NCBI RefSeq assembly: GCF_001294335.1
Contig: NZ_LGKG01000046.1
Span: forward strand, 1 to 64,000
From: Streptomyces chattanoogensis
GTDB taxonomy: Bacteria; Actinomycetota; Actinomycetes; Streptomycetales; Streptomycetaceae
Length of the DNA: 64,000 bases
Direction of reading: 5' to 3'
Positions 42,417-51,161 of this stretch are shown in pieces. Both the position numbers and the translations under genes were made by a program. Below the pieces are notes generated by a model. That model searched no databases, had not been told where the DNA came from, and was given only the letters and a program-made list of their open reading frames with translations. Each line of letters begins with the position of its first letter. Positions within the stretch are counted from its first letter, which is position 1.

Positions 42417-42764
42417 ATGGCCGTTCGCCGTGTCATGCCCATCCTCCAGTCGGACGCAGTGCAGGAAAACCGGGAGTTCTATGGCCTGTTGGGCTTCGCG
42501 GAGGTGATGAACCTCGGCTGGATCATGACGCTTGCCGCGCCGTCCACTCCGGCGGCACAGGTCAGCTTCATGTCCAGTGACAAGACCGCGCCGGTCACGC
42601 CGGACCTGAGCGTGGAGGTGGACGACGTGGATGCGACCTATGCGGTCGTGCGGGACAGCGGCGCGGAGATCGTGCACCCCTTGCAGGACGAGGAGTGGGG
42701 TGTGCGGCGGTTCTTCGTGCGCGACCCCAACGGCCGGGTGATCAACGTGCTGAGCCACCGTTGA
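42417..42764 (+). CDS. VOC-superfamily (glyoxalase/bleomycin-resistance-like) protein
   Basis: A 115-residue VOC protein. It begins VMPILQSDAVQENREFYGLL followed by GFAEVMNLGWIMTLAAP, then the second module LSVEVDDVDATYAVVRDSGA and a WGVRRFFVRDPNGRVINVLS ending with the D-P-N-G motif. ATG 42417 has GGAG 6 bp upstream. The natural substrate is unknown; relatives bind antibiotics or small thiols. It stands alone next to a pseudogene. Confidence 0.85.
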   Translation: MAVRRVMPILQSDAVQENREFYGLLGFAEVMNLGWIMTLAAPSTPAAQVSFMSSDKTAPVTPDLSVEVDDVDATYAVVRDSGAEIVHPLQDEEWGVRRFFVRDPNGRVINVLSHR

Positions 42765-42843
42765 CATCGACCTCATGCTGCGGCCCGCACCGCCCGGCGG
42801 CACCGGGGCCTTCGCCGTGTGTCAGGCATCCGTCGGTCAACCT

Positions 42844-43362
42844 TCAGGCACCGCCGTGCAGAGATCGGGCATCATCGGCCACCGCCCAGCGGGGGCGGGG
42901 CGGTGGTGTCGGCCGTTGCTGCCTGGGGTGCGCAGCCCCGCTGCTGTTGGGCGGGCCAAGGAGCCGTGGACGCGCGTCGGCGGAGGCTCGGGCGGCCCGG
43001 CTGAGCTGGGACATCTCCTGCTGAGACACGCCGAGCAACCGACAGGCGTCGCCCGGGCTCATCTGCAGGTCCTCGGACAGTGTGCGGGCGGCATCGGCGA
43101 GTGCCGTCCGCTCCGCGGCCTCGGCCGCGGCACGCTCCCTGCGCGCCACCAGCACACTCTCCAACAGTCCGGCGATCTCCGGAACCACCAGCCTCAAGTC
43201 GACCGTCTCCGGCCGTATGCCCAGCGCTTCACCGATGGCGTCGCGCGCCATGTCCTCGGCCTCATCGAGCGTGCGGCACTGGGTGTGGATCGCGAGTTCC
43301 GGAACATCGACGGCCCACCACCGGCCGATTCTGTAAAGCCGGGTTTCGTAGTGAGTGCTCAC
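42844..43362 (-). CDS. HicB-like antitoxin-type protein, no HicA partner seen
   Basis: A 172-residue protein. Residues 1-60 match the HicB partial RNase-H fold (RIGRWWAVDVPELAIHTQCR, then TLDEAEDMARDAIGEALGI). A helical segment leads to a small HTH-like DACRLLGVSQQEMSQLSRAA. The last 50 residues are proline/arginine-rich and unlike the family, so an old frameshift or read-through into non-coding DNA is possible. No HicA-size gene lies on either side. It is probably an orphan regulator. Confidence 0.7.
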   Translation of the reverse strand: MSTHYETRLYRIGRWWAVDVPELAIHTQCRTLDEAEDMARDAIGEALGIRPETVDLRLVVPEIAGLLESVLVARRERAAAEAAERTALADAARTLSEDLQMSPGDACRLLGVSQQEMSQLSRAARASADARPRLLGPPNSSGAAHPRQQRPTPPPRPRWAVADDARSLHGGA

Positions 43363-44036
43363 GGGACTCGGCCTCCTTGCGTTCTTACGGTGTGCATTTC
43401 GCGGACGTGCCGCGCCTGTCGCGGCATGCCTCGGGTACCTCTCGGCCGATCGGGCGCGGAGGGGCGGGGCGCACGGATTGGGGTGCGCTTCCGTCAGTGC
43501 GAAGGGTTGCTGACGTCTGTGACAGCAAAGCCGTCAGCCGACGCGTGCAACTCTCATCAGGTGCACCCGCGTCGGTGATGCCGACTCGGCCGCCGGCGTT
43601 GTCCGTACGAGGCTCACGGGTGAGGTGCCCGCGTAGTAGTCCATCTGCGATCTTTCTGTGTTGACTGCGCCATCGGGGCACCGGCGACCTTGATCAAGTT
43701 CGCACGTGGGATCGAGCGGCTGCCACGCTAACGGCCCCCGCATAAGGCGGCACGCAGACTATGTGATGCTTCCGTGCACATTCCTTGGCGGCGGTTCTCT
43801 CATCCGGTCATGTCGCCATGAATGCCGGGATGAGGCGGAGGCGCGGCGCCTGACCGGACTGCGCCGGCCGAGAGAGAGCGCCTGCCGACGTCGACCCCTG
43901 CAGCCCTCGCGGTAGTAGAGCTTTCCTCCCCGGGTGGCGCGGACACGCGCTTAAGCGGAAGTGGCTGTTTGAGGCATGAATGTGAAATGGAGGTGAAGAC
44001 GGTTTCGGAAACGCTGGGCGGGCAATGCGCCGGGCC
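43363..44036. other. long intergenic region
   Basis: About 670 bp. A 36-codon minus-strand frame starting near 43640 (MDYYAGTSPVSLVRTTPAAE) follows an AGAAAG-like sequence, but nothing else supports it. No repeats or RNA genes are apparent. Confidence 0.4.
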
Positions 44037-44582
44037 ATGAGTTACCCCAACGACGGCATGCCGCAAAATGCCCCATACAATCCCAGTGCAAACCCTACCC
44101 GCCGCGGCGGTTCAAACGCCCCACAGAGCGGCGACACGGCCCCTTTGCCCATGGCCGGGGCGTACACCCCGCGCAATGGCAATCCCCCTTCTCCTTATCA
44201 TTCCGAGCCCGGTGCGCCGTACGCGGGTGTTCCGGACGCTCCGTACGACGTGCCCAGGAACCGGGCGAGTAGCCGGGAGGGTAACCGGGCCGGCAGCCGG
44301 AAGGGTTTCGGGGTGGACCGGACGGCATTGATCATTCACAGTCTCGGCGATATCGCCGCGATATTCCTCGGGTTGTGGATCCTGCTGTATCTGCTCGACG
44401 CGAACCAGGCGAACGTCTTCGTCGACTTCGTGCACGGCATGGCCGACTGGCTCGCCGGCTGGTCGCAGGACATCTTCACCATGGACACCGAAGGGCTGCG
44501 CGTCTTCTTCAACTACGCCCTTCCCGCGGTGGTCTACCTCGGCATCGGCCATGGCGCCGCCGCCTGGCTGCGGCGCCTCTGA
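44037..44582 (+). CDS. membrane protein with proline-rich cytoplasmic tail, paralogue A
   Basis: A 181-residue protein. Residues 1-95 are a disordered Pro/Asn/Ser-rich region. Residues 97-181 carry two membrane spans, LIIHSLGDIAAIFLGLWILL and FFNYALPAVVYLGIGHGAAA, joined by a loop ending AGWSQDIFTMDTEGLRVFFN. The last 85 residues are nearly the same as those of the gene at 46625, including the exact stretch DIFTMDTEGLRV. The two paralogues flank a LytR-CpsA-Psr gene on the same strand, so a role in envelope assembly is plausible. An ATG at 44025 is an alternative start. Confidence 0.75.
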   Translation: MSYPNDGMPQNAPYNPSANPTRRGGSNAPQSGDTAPLPMAGAYTPRNGNPPSPYHSEPGAPYAGVPDAPYDVPRNRASSREGNRAGSRKGFGVDRTALIIHSLGDIAAIFLGLWILLYLLDANQANVFVDFVHGMADWLAGWSQDIFTMDTEGLRVFFNYALPAVVYLGIGHGAAAWLRRL

Positions 44583-45173
44583 GGCCGCTGTTGTTCGGCT
44601 CAGGGGCCCGGCCGTTCGGCGCTCCTGAGCACACGACGGGCCTGCGCCTGCACCACTGCGGGCGCCGGCGCCCTCCAGCACTGCCGCGGACCGGCCGTTC
44701 CGGTACGCCGCGAAGCGGGGCGGTAACGGGATCGCCTCGCGCGGCGCTGAGGGGGGTGTGGAGCCGGAGAGCTCATCATCAGCCCGCCGGGCGACCGTTG
44801 CGACCTCCGCATCGACACCACCGACCCAGCCCCACGCCAAGGAGATCCCATACCAGGCAGAACAACATCTGCCGCCGTTTCGGCGGCGGCCCCAATGTGT
44901 GATGCCGAGGATCTCATCTTCCCTGCGTGATCGATCCCTCTGCTGACCGCGTATATCCGGTGCCGCAGATATCCGGTGCCGCATACATCTGATGCCGCCT
45001 TGTCGGAATTCCTGCGATCGACCGCGAGTGCCCGTTCAGGTACTCCTTGCGTTGCATGCCAGGACATTGCAGGTAGCCCCCTTGGCGAGCATGCATCGAT
45101 TCTGAAACACTCCAGTGTCAGCCCGTTCCTCGATTTGCTTTCGGGGGGTGCTGAGGAATGCACACTGCCGGGC
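44583..45173. other. long intergenic region upstream of the LCP gene
   Basis: About 590 bp. The second half is less GC-rich (around 45090-45150) and likely carries the LCP promoter. It includes the 16-bp tandem repeat at 44953-45000. No coding sequence can be supported. Confidence 0.45.
44953..45000. repeat. three 16-bp tandem repeats
   Basis: Units ATATCCGGTGCCGCAG, ATATCCGGTGCCGCAT and the more diverged ACATCTGATGCCGCCT follow one another without gaps, about 175 bp upstream of the LCP start codon. It could be a repeated regulatory site or a chance duplication. Confidence 0.85.
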
Positions 45174-46316
45174 ATGAATCAGAGGCCCGACGGCAGGAAC
45201 GTCGATTTTCAGGACCGGTATCAGCGCGGGCATGCCACACCTCGCCCGGACGCGACGCATGTCACGGAACCCCAGCGGCCGTCGGTGCCGCCTCAGCCAA
45301 GGGGCAGCGGCCCGTACGACGCCGGGCGGTATCCCCGCCGGGGCGGTAAGGCCAAGCGGATTCTGATATCCGTCCTCGTGATCCTTCTCGTGGTGGCCGG
45401 CGGCACGTATGTGTGGGCCGACTCCCAGCTGCACAAGGACGTCGACCTCAGCAAGGTCATCGAGCGCCCCGCAGAGGGCGACGGCACCAACTACCTGATC
45501 GTCGGCTCGGACAGCCGCAAGGGCATGTCGGCGGTCCAGCGCAAGTCCCTGCACACCGGCGGCACCGCCGAGGCGGGCCAGCGGACCGACTCGATGATGA
45601 TCCTGCACGTCGGCTCCAACGGCCCGACGCTGATCTCCCTGCCGCGCGACTCGAACGTCACCATCCCGAAGTTCCGCGGCTCCGAGTCCGGCCGGACCCG
45701 GGCCGCGATGGGCGCCAACAAACTCAACGCCGCATACGCCTACGACGGCCCACAGCTGTTGGTCCGCACGATCGAGTACAACACCGGGCTGCACATCGAC
45801 CACTACGCCGAGATCGGCTTCACCGGCTTCGCGAACATTGTCGAGGCCATGGGCGGCGTCGAGATGAACCTCGACAAGGGCTTCAAGGACAAGTGGTCGG
45901 GCGCCGACTTCAAGGCAGGCAAGCAGACCCTGAACGGCGCCCAGGCGCTCGCGTACGTCCGTACCCGGCACGCCTTCGCCGGCAGTGACCTGGACCGCAC
46001 CAAGAACCAGCAGAAGTTCCTGGCCGCGCTCGCGAACCAGGCGGCCTCGCCCGGCACGCTCCTGAACCCGTTCGAGCTCTACCCCGTCATGGGTGCGGGC
46101 CTGGACACCCTCGTCGTCGACAAGGACATGAACCCCTACCTGCTGGCCAAGATGTTCTTCGCCATGAAGGATGTCAACAGCGGCGAGGGCAAGTCGATGA
46201 ACATGCCCCTCTCCGGCAGCGTCGGCGGCAACCTTGCCTGGGACATGCCCAAGGTCAAGCAGCTCGTCAACGAGCTGAAGAACGACCAACCGGTCACGGT
46301 CACCAGCGACCGGTGA
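45174..46316 (+). CDS. LytR-CpsA-Psr (LCP) family cell-wall polymer ligase
   Basis: A 380-residue protein. Residues 1-60 are cytoplasmic and proline/arginine-rich, a single span follows (ILISVLVILLVVAGGTYVWA, about 62-81), and the rest is extracytoplasmic. The LCP core has NYLIVGSDSRKGM, then RTDSMMILHVGSNGPTLISL and PRDSNVTIPKF with the conserved Arg/Asp ligands for polyprenyl-pyrophosphate, and ALAYVRTRHAFAGSDLDRTK with R-x-R-H and D-x-x-R. LCP enzymes attach teichoic acid or other glycopolymers to peptidoglycan. It is flanked by two paralogous membrane proteins. Confidence 0.93.
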   Translation: MNQRPDGRNVDFQDRYQRGHATPRPDATHVTEPQRPSVPPQPRGSGPYDAGRYPRRGGKAKRILISVLVILLVVAGGTYVWADSQLHKDVDLSKVIERPAEGDGTNYLIVGSDSRKGMSAVQRKSLHTGGTAEAGQRTDSMMILHVGSNGPTLISLPRDSNVTIPKFRGSESGRTRAAMGANKLNAAYAYDGPQLLVRTIEYNTGLHIDHYAEIGFTGFANIVEAMGGVEMNLDKGFKDKWSGADFKAGKQTLNGAQALAYVRTRHAFAGSDLDRTKNQQKFLAALANQAASPGTLLNPFELYPVMGAGLDTLVVDKDMNPYLLAKMFFAMKDVNSGEGKSMNMPLSGSVGGNLAWDMPKVKQLVNELKNDQPVTVTSDR

Positions 46317-46350
46317 CGGGTGACGCTCCGGTGAGAACTCCGTAGGCCCA

Positions 46351-46384
46351 GGCCCCGACCCCGGCTCCTCAGGGAGGCGGGGCC
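46351..46384 (+). terminator. possible terminator after the LCP gene
   Basis: Seven-base arms GGCCCCG (46351-46357) and CGGGGCC (46378-46384) with a 20-nt loop, 35 bp past the LCP stop. It is weak but suitably placed. Confidence 0.35.
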
Positions 46385-46624
46385 CGGCCTCCCTCGTGCG
46401 CGGACAAGTGATCGCCGAAGGTGCGGGGCCTGGCCGAGTAACGCGCAGCACACCGCCGGCGCAGAACTGGGTACGGGGCGCGGATGAGCGCCCCGTACGC
46501 GATCACGGCCAGGGCGACTCCCGTGGGGGGTGGCCGCCCTGGCCGTCATCACTCGGCCGTGCCGTCCAGGCGCTGCCCGCGCCAGATTGCGACTCCACTG
46601 AGCAACGTCCCCGACTCCACGCCG

Positions 46625-46933
46625 ATGAATGATCAGTACAACCGGGGGCGGGGCGGCACCGCCGCCCAGCGGACAGCCCTGATCGTCCACACCGTTGCCG
46701 ACATCGCCGCCGCGTTCCTGGCGCTGTGGATCCTGCTCTACCTGCTCGGAGCGAATCAGGGCAACGCCTTCGTCCAGTTCATCGAAGGCGTTGCCGACTC
46801 GCTCGCCTGGTGGGCGCGGGACATCTTCACCATGGACACCGAAGGGCTGCGCGTCGCCCTCAATTACGGCTTGCCCGCCGTGCTCTACCTGCTCATCGGG
46901 CACGGGATAGCCGGGCGGGTGCGCCGCCTCTGA
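46625..46933 (+). CDS. membrane protein, paralogue B
   Basis: A 102-residue protein with a short N-terminus (MNDQYNRGRGGTAAQRTALI) and two spans, IVHTVADIAAAFLALWILLY and LNYGLPAVLYLLIGHGIAGR. The loop holds ARDIFTMDTEGLRVALNYG, nearly identical to paralogue A at 44037. It lacks the long disordered tail of paralogue A. Both genes and the LCP gene between them point the same way, consistent with a duplication that bracketed LCP. Confidence 0.75.
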   Translation: MNDQYNRGRGGTAAQRTALIVHTVADIAAAFLALWILLYLLGANQGNAFVQFIEGVADSLAWWARDIFTMDTEGLRVALNYGLPAVLYLLIGHGIAGRVRRL

Positions 46934-46949
46934 CTGCCGGCTCAGGTGG

Positions 46950-47420
46950 TCACCGCCCGCGGTTGGGGCTCCACTCGTAGGCTCCCGGGGCCGTCTCGAC
47001 GACTTCGCGGGGCCAGGCCAGCCGGACCCGTTCCAGGCGCCCGCGGTGCTCGGCGATCCAGTCTCCCTGGGGCCGGATTCCCAGGACCGTCGTCAGGCGG
47101 TCCGGATCGCTGACCTGGATCGTCAGCCAGTCGTCTCCGTGCATGTGGATGTCGAGGCTCAGGGCGCGGCCTGAGCCGATGCCGACTGTTCGGCCGGGTT
47201 CCAGGCGGGACAGCTCCTGCTCCCAGGCGTCCAGGTCCTCGTGGCGGAGGGAGAGGTCGAGCCGGGCGTCGACGAAGCTCGCGGAGGCCAGCACGTCCGC
47301 GCACAGAATGTCGTGGCCGGTCAGCACGCCTGGCCTGGACCGTCCCGTGACGCGCACGATACAGCGGTTCCCGTCCGGATCGGCGAGGTGGATCAGGTCC
47401 ATCGGTGCGGGTTCCGTCAT
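46950..47420 (-). CDS. DUF5959 family protein
   Basis: A 156-residue soluble protein. It starts MTEPAPMDLIHLADPDGNRC followed by IVRVTGRSRPGVLTGHDILC, then FVDARLDLSLRHEDLDAWEQ, IHMHGDDWLTIQVSDPDRLT and a WIAEHRGRLERVRLAWPREV end. This order is that of DUF5959, common in Streptomyces and of unknown function. There are no catalytic or membrane features. It converges with paralogue B across a 16-bp gap. Confidence 0.85.
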   Translation of the reverse strand: MTEPAPMDLIHLADPDGNRCIVRVTGRSRPGVLTGHDILCADVLASASFVDARLDLSLRHEDLDAWEQELSRLEPGRTVGIGSGRALSLDIHMHGDDWLTIQVSDPDRLTTVLGIRPQGDWIAEHRGRLERVRLAWPREVVETAPGAYEWSPNRGR

Positions 47421-47687
47421 GTAGGTGCTCGCTTTCGTGCGCCGGTGTGGGCTGCATCGTCTCCTGTCGCCGGACGAGCGACACCGTCAGGCCCATGCCT
47501 GGAGAATCACGTACCCGGGGCCAAGCTGGTGGCCGGCGACCGGACGACGTCGGTCGGATCTCCCGGACTGTGGAGAGCTGCCGGGACCGCTCACCAGGCC
47601 TGTAGCAGGTCAGACCCGCCATCGCGAGTGTGCAGCGGCTCTTGGGCGCCGGCGTTCGCACGCTCGTGACGAAGCAGTTCGCCGTGG

Positions 47688-48590
47688 CTACCTGTCCAGA
47701 TGCCGGGCCGCCTCGGCGCGGGCCGCGGCCCCGGGTTTCTGCTGCCCGGCGACTTGGTTGGACAACAGGCGCAGTGCGTCGGCCGAGGCGGTGTCGTTGG
47801 GTGTGTAGACCTCCAGCCGGTGGTCGGGGCTGTCGGGCTGGAGCCACACCTGGTAGTCGATATCGATGTCACCGACGGTCGGGTGCTGCAGGTGCATGGT
47901 GCCCACGGTGCAGTCCGCGACGTCGCCCTCGGCCCACAGCTTGGCGAAGTCCCGGCTCCGCATGGCGAGTTCGCCGATCAGTTCGGCCAGCCGGGCGTCG
48001 GTGGGATACCGGCCCGCGGTGAGCCGCAGATAGGCCACGTGGATTCGGGCGAGTTCGTCCCAGTTCCGGTGAAGCTCTTGGGTGAGGGGGTCGAGGAAGA
48101 ACATCCGTGGGATGGACGGCCGTCGCGCGGGATCGTGGGGAGCCGTGAAGTCGATGTGCTCGGCGACGAGGGCATGTCCGGTGCGGTTCCAGGCCAACAC
48201 GTCGCCGCGGCGGCCGAGCACGACGGCCGGCGTGCGGTCTCCCAGGGACTCCAGGAGCGCGAGCACCCGTTGCTGCGGCCATTCCGGGCGGGGGCGGACC
48301 AGGCGCGGTGTGGTGGGCTGACGTGCGAGGTTGTGCAGGTGGGCGGTCTGGGCCGGATCGAGCTGGAGCACGTTGGCGAGCGCATTGAGGACCTGTGGGG
48401 AGGCAGTACCGGTTTGACCTTGCTCCAGTCGCGTGTAGTAGCCGACGCTCACTCCGGCGAGTTGGGCGAGTTCCTCGCGGCGCAGGCCCGGTACCCGGCG
48501 GGAGGTGCCGTAGGTGCGCAGTCCGACGTCGGCGGGTGTGACCCGGTGGCGGCGGGACTTGAGATAGGCCCCGAGACTCTCCAGTTCCAT
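47688..48590 (-). CDS. Xre-family regulator with MmyB-like ligand-binding domain
   Basis: A 300-residue regulator. Residues 5-85 hold the Xre HTH, with VPGLRREELAQLAGVSVGYY, then TRLEQGQTGTASPQVLNALA, the signature of this Streptomyces family. Residues 110-275 form the PAS-like MmyB ligand-binding domain (LGRRGDVLAWNRTGHALVAE, then RMFFLDPLTQELHRNWDELA). It probably binds a fatty acid or small ligand. It is divergent from the MFS exporter at 48694 with 103 bp between them, and is the likely regulator of that exporter. The frame extends upstream but lacks family sequence before ATG 48590. Confidence 0.9.
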   Translation of the reverse strand: MELESLGAYLKSRRHRVTPADVGLRTYGTSRRVPGLRREELAQLAGVSVGYYTRLEQGQTGTASPQVLNALANVLQLDPAQTAHLHNLARQPTTPRLVRPRPEWPQQRVLALLESLGDRTPAVVLGRRGDVLAWNRTGHALVAEHIDFTAPHDPARRPSIPRMFFLDPLTQELHRNWDELARIHVAYLRLTAGRYPTDARLAELIGELAMRSRDFAKLWAEGDVADCTVGTMHLQHPTVGDIDIDYQVWLQPDSPDHRLEVYTPNDTASADALRLLSNQVAGQQKPGAAARAEAARHLDR

Positions 48591-48693
48591 GACGTTGAGC
48601 GTAGGTGCCGCGGTCCCTGCCTGGGTGTCCCTGTGAGGTGTACCCATGACGGGGGGATGGTTGCCGGGCGGACGGCATCGCACCGTCGGTGGC

Positions 48694-50190
48694 ATGAATG
48701 CACAGCGTGTTTCTCACTCACCCGGCCCCCGGGCGTGGCTCGGCCTGCTGGTGGTACTCGGCCCGGTACTGCTGGTCGCGATGGACGGCTCGGTCCTGTT
48801 TCTGGCGATGACCAAGATCTCGGAGTCGCTGTCGCCGACTGCCGATCAGACGTTGTGGATCCTGGATGTCTACGGATTCGCCGTCGGGTCCCTGCTCATC
48901 GCGTTCGGGAACATCGGCGACCGGTACGGGCGGCTGAAGCTTCTGATGACCGGCACGGCGGTGTTCGGCGCGGCCTCGGCGGGAGCGGCGTTCGCCCCTG
49001 GGCCGGAACTGCTGATCGCCTTCCGGGCGTTGACGGGTGCGGCCGGTGCCACGCTGCTGCCGTCGGCGCTGGCGGTACTCAGCGAACTGTTCACCGACCC
49101 GCGCCGGCGGGCGAAAGCGATCGGGATCTTCGCAGCCACCTTCGCCGCCGGCTTCGCGATCGGCCCGGTCGTCGGCGGACAACTGCTGAGCAGCTTCTGG
49201 TGGGGGTCGGTGTTCCTGATCAATCTCCCCGTCGTCGTGCTCTTCTTGGTCCTGGCCCCGGTCCTGCTCCGCGAGGTACGTGCCACCCGGACCGGCCGCA
49301 TCGACGTCCTGAGCGTGGTGCTCTCCGCCGCAGGCATCCTGCTGACCGTCTACGCGATCAAGCACGGCGCCACGGAGGGGCTGACCGCGACGCCGGTGGC
49401 CACAGGGATCGTCGGCATCGTCACCCTGGGCTGGTTCGCGCGGCGGCAACTCCGCCTCGCGCACCCGCTGATCGACTTCAGCCTCTTCCGCGACCGGGTG
49501 TTCACGATCGCGGCCCTCACCGGGCTGCTGCCTCTGGCCGCATGGTCGGCAATGGCCTACCTCGGCGGCATCTACCTCCAGTCCGTCCTTGGACTGACGG
49601 TCCTGGACGCGGCTCTCGTCGCGCTGCCGGGCGCGGCTGTGCTCACCGTCACCTGCATCGTCACACCGGCACTGGTCGCGCGTACCGGCACACGGACAGC
49701 GCTCATCGGCTGCCACTGCTTCATCGCCGCCGGTCTGCTCCTGCTGCTGGTCACCAGCGTCTCCAGTGGTATCGGCTGGTACGTGGCCGCCACCGTCATC
49801 GCCGGCCTCGGCTACGGCATCTCCTTCAGCGTCGTCGCCGACACCGCCGTGGCCGCGGTTCCCGCCGAACGCGCAGGGTCCGCGGCAGCAATCGCCGAGA
49901 CCAGCAACGAGATCGGCAACGCCCTCGGCATCGCGCTCCTCGGCTCGCTCGCCGCCCTGATCTTCCGGCTCCAGGGGCCCGGCGTCGCCGGTACCCTCAA
50001 CGAAACCCTGCAGGTCCCCGGCCTCACTGCCGCGGTCATCGGCGAAGCGAAGTCAGCCTTCGTCACCGGTCTGCACCTCGCCGCCGTCATCGCAGGCATC
50101 CTCCACGCCGCACTCGGCGCCTTCGCCCTGCGGCACCTGCCGAGGGCCTTCACCAGCACCGACGACGCCAGTCCGGACCCTGTGTCCTAG
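48694..50190 (+). CDS. DHA2-family MFS multidrug exporter (14-span)
   Basis: A 498-residue transporter. Span 1 is LVVLGPVLLVAMDGSVLFLA, with the D-x-S/T motif. Motif A follows as GNIGDRYGRLKLLMTGTAVF, motif C as AATFAAGFAIGPVVGGQLLS, and later spans include a GVDVP-like VVADTAVAAVPAERAGSAAA, IAETSNEIGNALGIALLGSL. It matches the SmvA/QacA group for quaternary amines and dyes. Divergent from the Xre/MmyB gene, its probable regulator. ATG 48694 starts the typical leader MNAQRVSHSPGPRAWLGLLV. Confidence 0.9.
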   Translation: MNAQRVSHSPGPRAWLGLLVVLGPVLLVAMDGSVLFLAMTKISESLSPTADQTLWILDVYGFAVGSLLIAFGNIGDRYGRLKLLMTGTAVFGAASAGAAFAPGPELLIAFRALTGAAGATLLPSALAVLSELFTDPRRRAKAIGIFAATFAAGFAIGPVVGGQLLSSFWWGSVFLINLPVVVLFLVLAPVLLREVRATRTGRIDVLSVVLSAAGILLTVYAIKHGATEGLTATPVATGIVGIVTLGWFARRQLRLAHPLIDFSLFRDRVFTIAALTGLLPLAAWSAMAYLGGIYLQSVLGLTVLDAALVALPGAAVLTVTCIVTPALVARTGTRTALIGCHCFIAAGLLLLLVTSVSSGIGWYVAATVIAGLGYGISFSVVADTAVAAVPAERAGSAAAIAETSNEIGNALGIALLGSLAALIFRLQGPGVAGTLNETLQVPGLTAAVIGEAKSAFVTGLHLAAVIAGILHAALGAFALRHLPRAFTSTDDASPDPVS

Positions 50191-50228
50191 GCCCGCAGCC
50201 TGGATTTCCGCATTCCCACTGGCTCCGC

Positions 50229-50732
50229 TCATGACCGGCTGTCCGCGCTTGGATCAAACACAGCGGTCCGGCCGACCGCGGCAAGCAGTTCGAGCGGCAG
50301 CTCCTTGTCTTCCTGGCCGATGGTGAGCGCGAGCCAACGGCCGGACCCCTGGTGCGTCCACACCTGCATGCTGCCCGCCAGCTGGCTCAGGAAGTTGATC
50401 GGTTCGGACACCGCCTCCCCCTCGTAGCCGGCTTTCGAATACGGCCACAGGTCGACGACGCGCGGCTCGCCCCAGCGTGTCGTGAGCGCTGCGCTCAGGG
50501 CATCGAGGCATTCCCGCAGGCCGGCGTCGGCCTCGCGCGCAGCGTGGCCGTCGCCGTCAACCCCAAAGTCCTGACTGGCTCGGAGGATGCGCACACGATG
50601 CTCAGGGCCACCGCACCCGGTGTCGTCATGGAAGTTCGTCTCCGGGAAGGGCTGTGCGAGCAGCCCGTCCATCAAGGAGAGGCACTCCTCAAGAGCTGCG
50701 CTCGAAGAGGCTCCGGACTCCGTGGTGGTCAT
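50229..50732 (-). CDS. hypothetical protein
   Basis: A 167-residue soluble protein starting MTTTESGASSSAALEECLSL. It has two recognisable halves: a helical start and a beta-rich end with FLSQLAGSMQVWTHQGSGRW, then LALTIGQEDKELPLELLAAV. I do not recognise the family, although similar small proteins occur widely in Streptomyces. It converges with the exporter gene, 38 bp apart. Confidence 0.65.
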   Translation of the reverse strand: MTTTESGASSSAALEECLSLMDGLLAQPFPETNFHDDTGCGGPEHRVRILRASQDFGVDGDGHAAREADAGLRECLDALSAALTTRWGEPRVVDLWPYSKAGYEGEAVSEPINFLSQLAGSMQVWTHQGSGRWLALTIGQEDKELPLELLAAVGRTAVFDPSADSRS

Positions 50733-51161
50733 GAGCGCAGACTATGGGACTGCACAGACAACCAACCTGGCGGACCACCAACCTGGCGGACCACCAACCT
50801 GGCTGCGCTCGGTGCGGTGACCGGGGTGACGGGCGGGCCGTCTGCGTCTGCCTGGTATCCGCACCGGGCCGGGCGGTGGCGGGCGCCGGGGCATGCTGTT
50901 GGGCGCGGCTCAAAGAACACGCAGCCCGGCCGTTGTCAGAGCCTGTCCGGCGGATCATGTGCCTGTGTGGCGCAGCGGCTCGGCCGTCTGCACGATCTCG
51001 GGCACCGGAAGGGCACCCCGCCCCCAGCAGCTTACTTATCCGATTATCCATCTATTGAAATGTATCCCTGTCACAGTTTTCCTTAAGAGGGAGCTGGGAA
51101 ATCTCGACCCGAGAGCCTGAAAGGGCAAACGAATACGAGACCGAAGGGGTGGGGTTTCCTT
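50733..51161. other. intergenic region upstream of the EF-hand/JAMM operon
   Basis: About 430 bp. The last 130 bp (51030-51160) are much less GC-rich than the surroundings and end in GGGTTTCCTTATGGTG, so the operon promoter is probably here. A short tandem repeat lies at 50761. No gene is supported. Confidence 0.5.
50761..50806. repeat. 16-bp tandem repeat, nearly three copies
   Basis: ACCAACCTGGCGGACC occurs at 50761-50776 and 50777-50792, with a partial third copy to 50806. It sits in the region upstream of a hypothetical minus-strand gene and the EF-hand operon. Confidence 0.85.

Noticed and set aside
47700..50234. An 844-codon open frame on the plus strand
   Set aside because: It runs antisense through the Xre/MmyB regulator and out of frame through the MFS exporter, both of which have convincing family sequence. 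The product has no domain.
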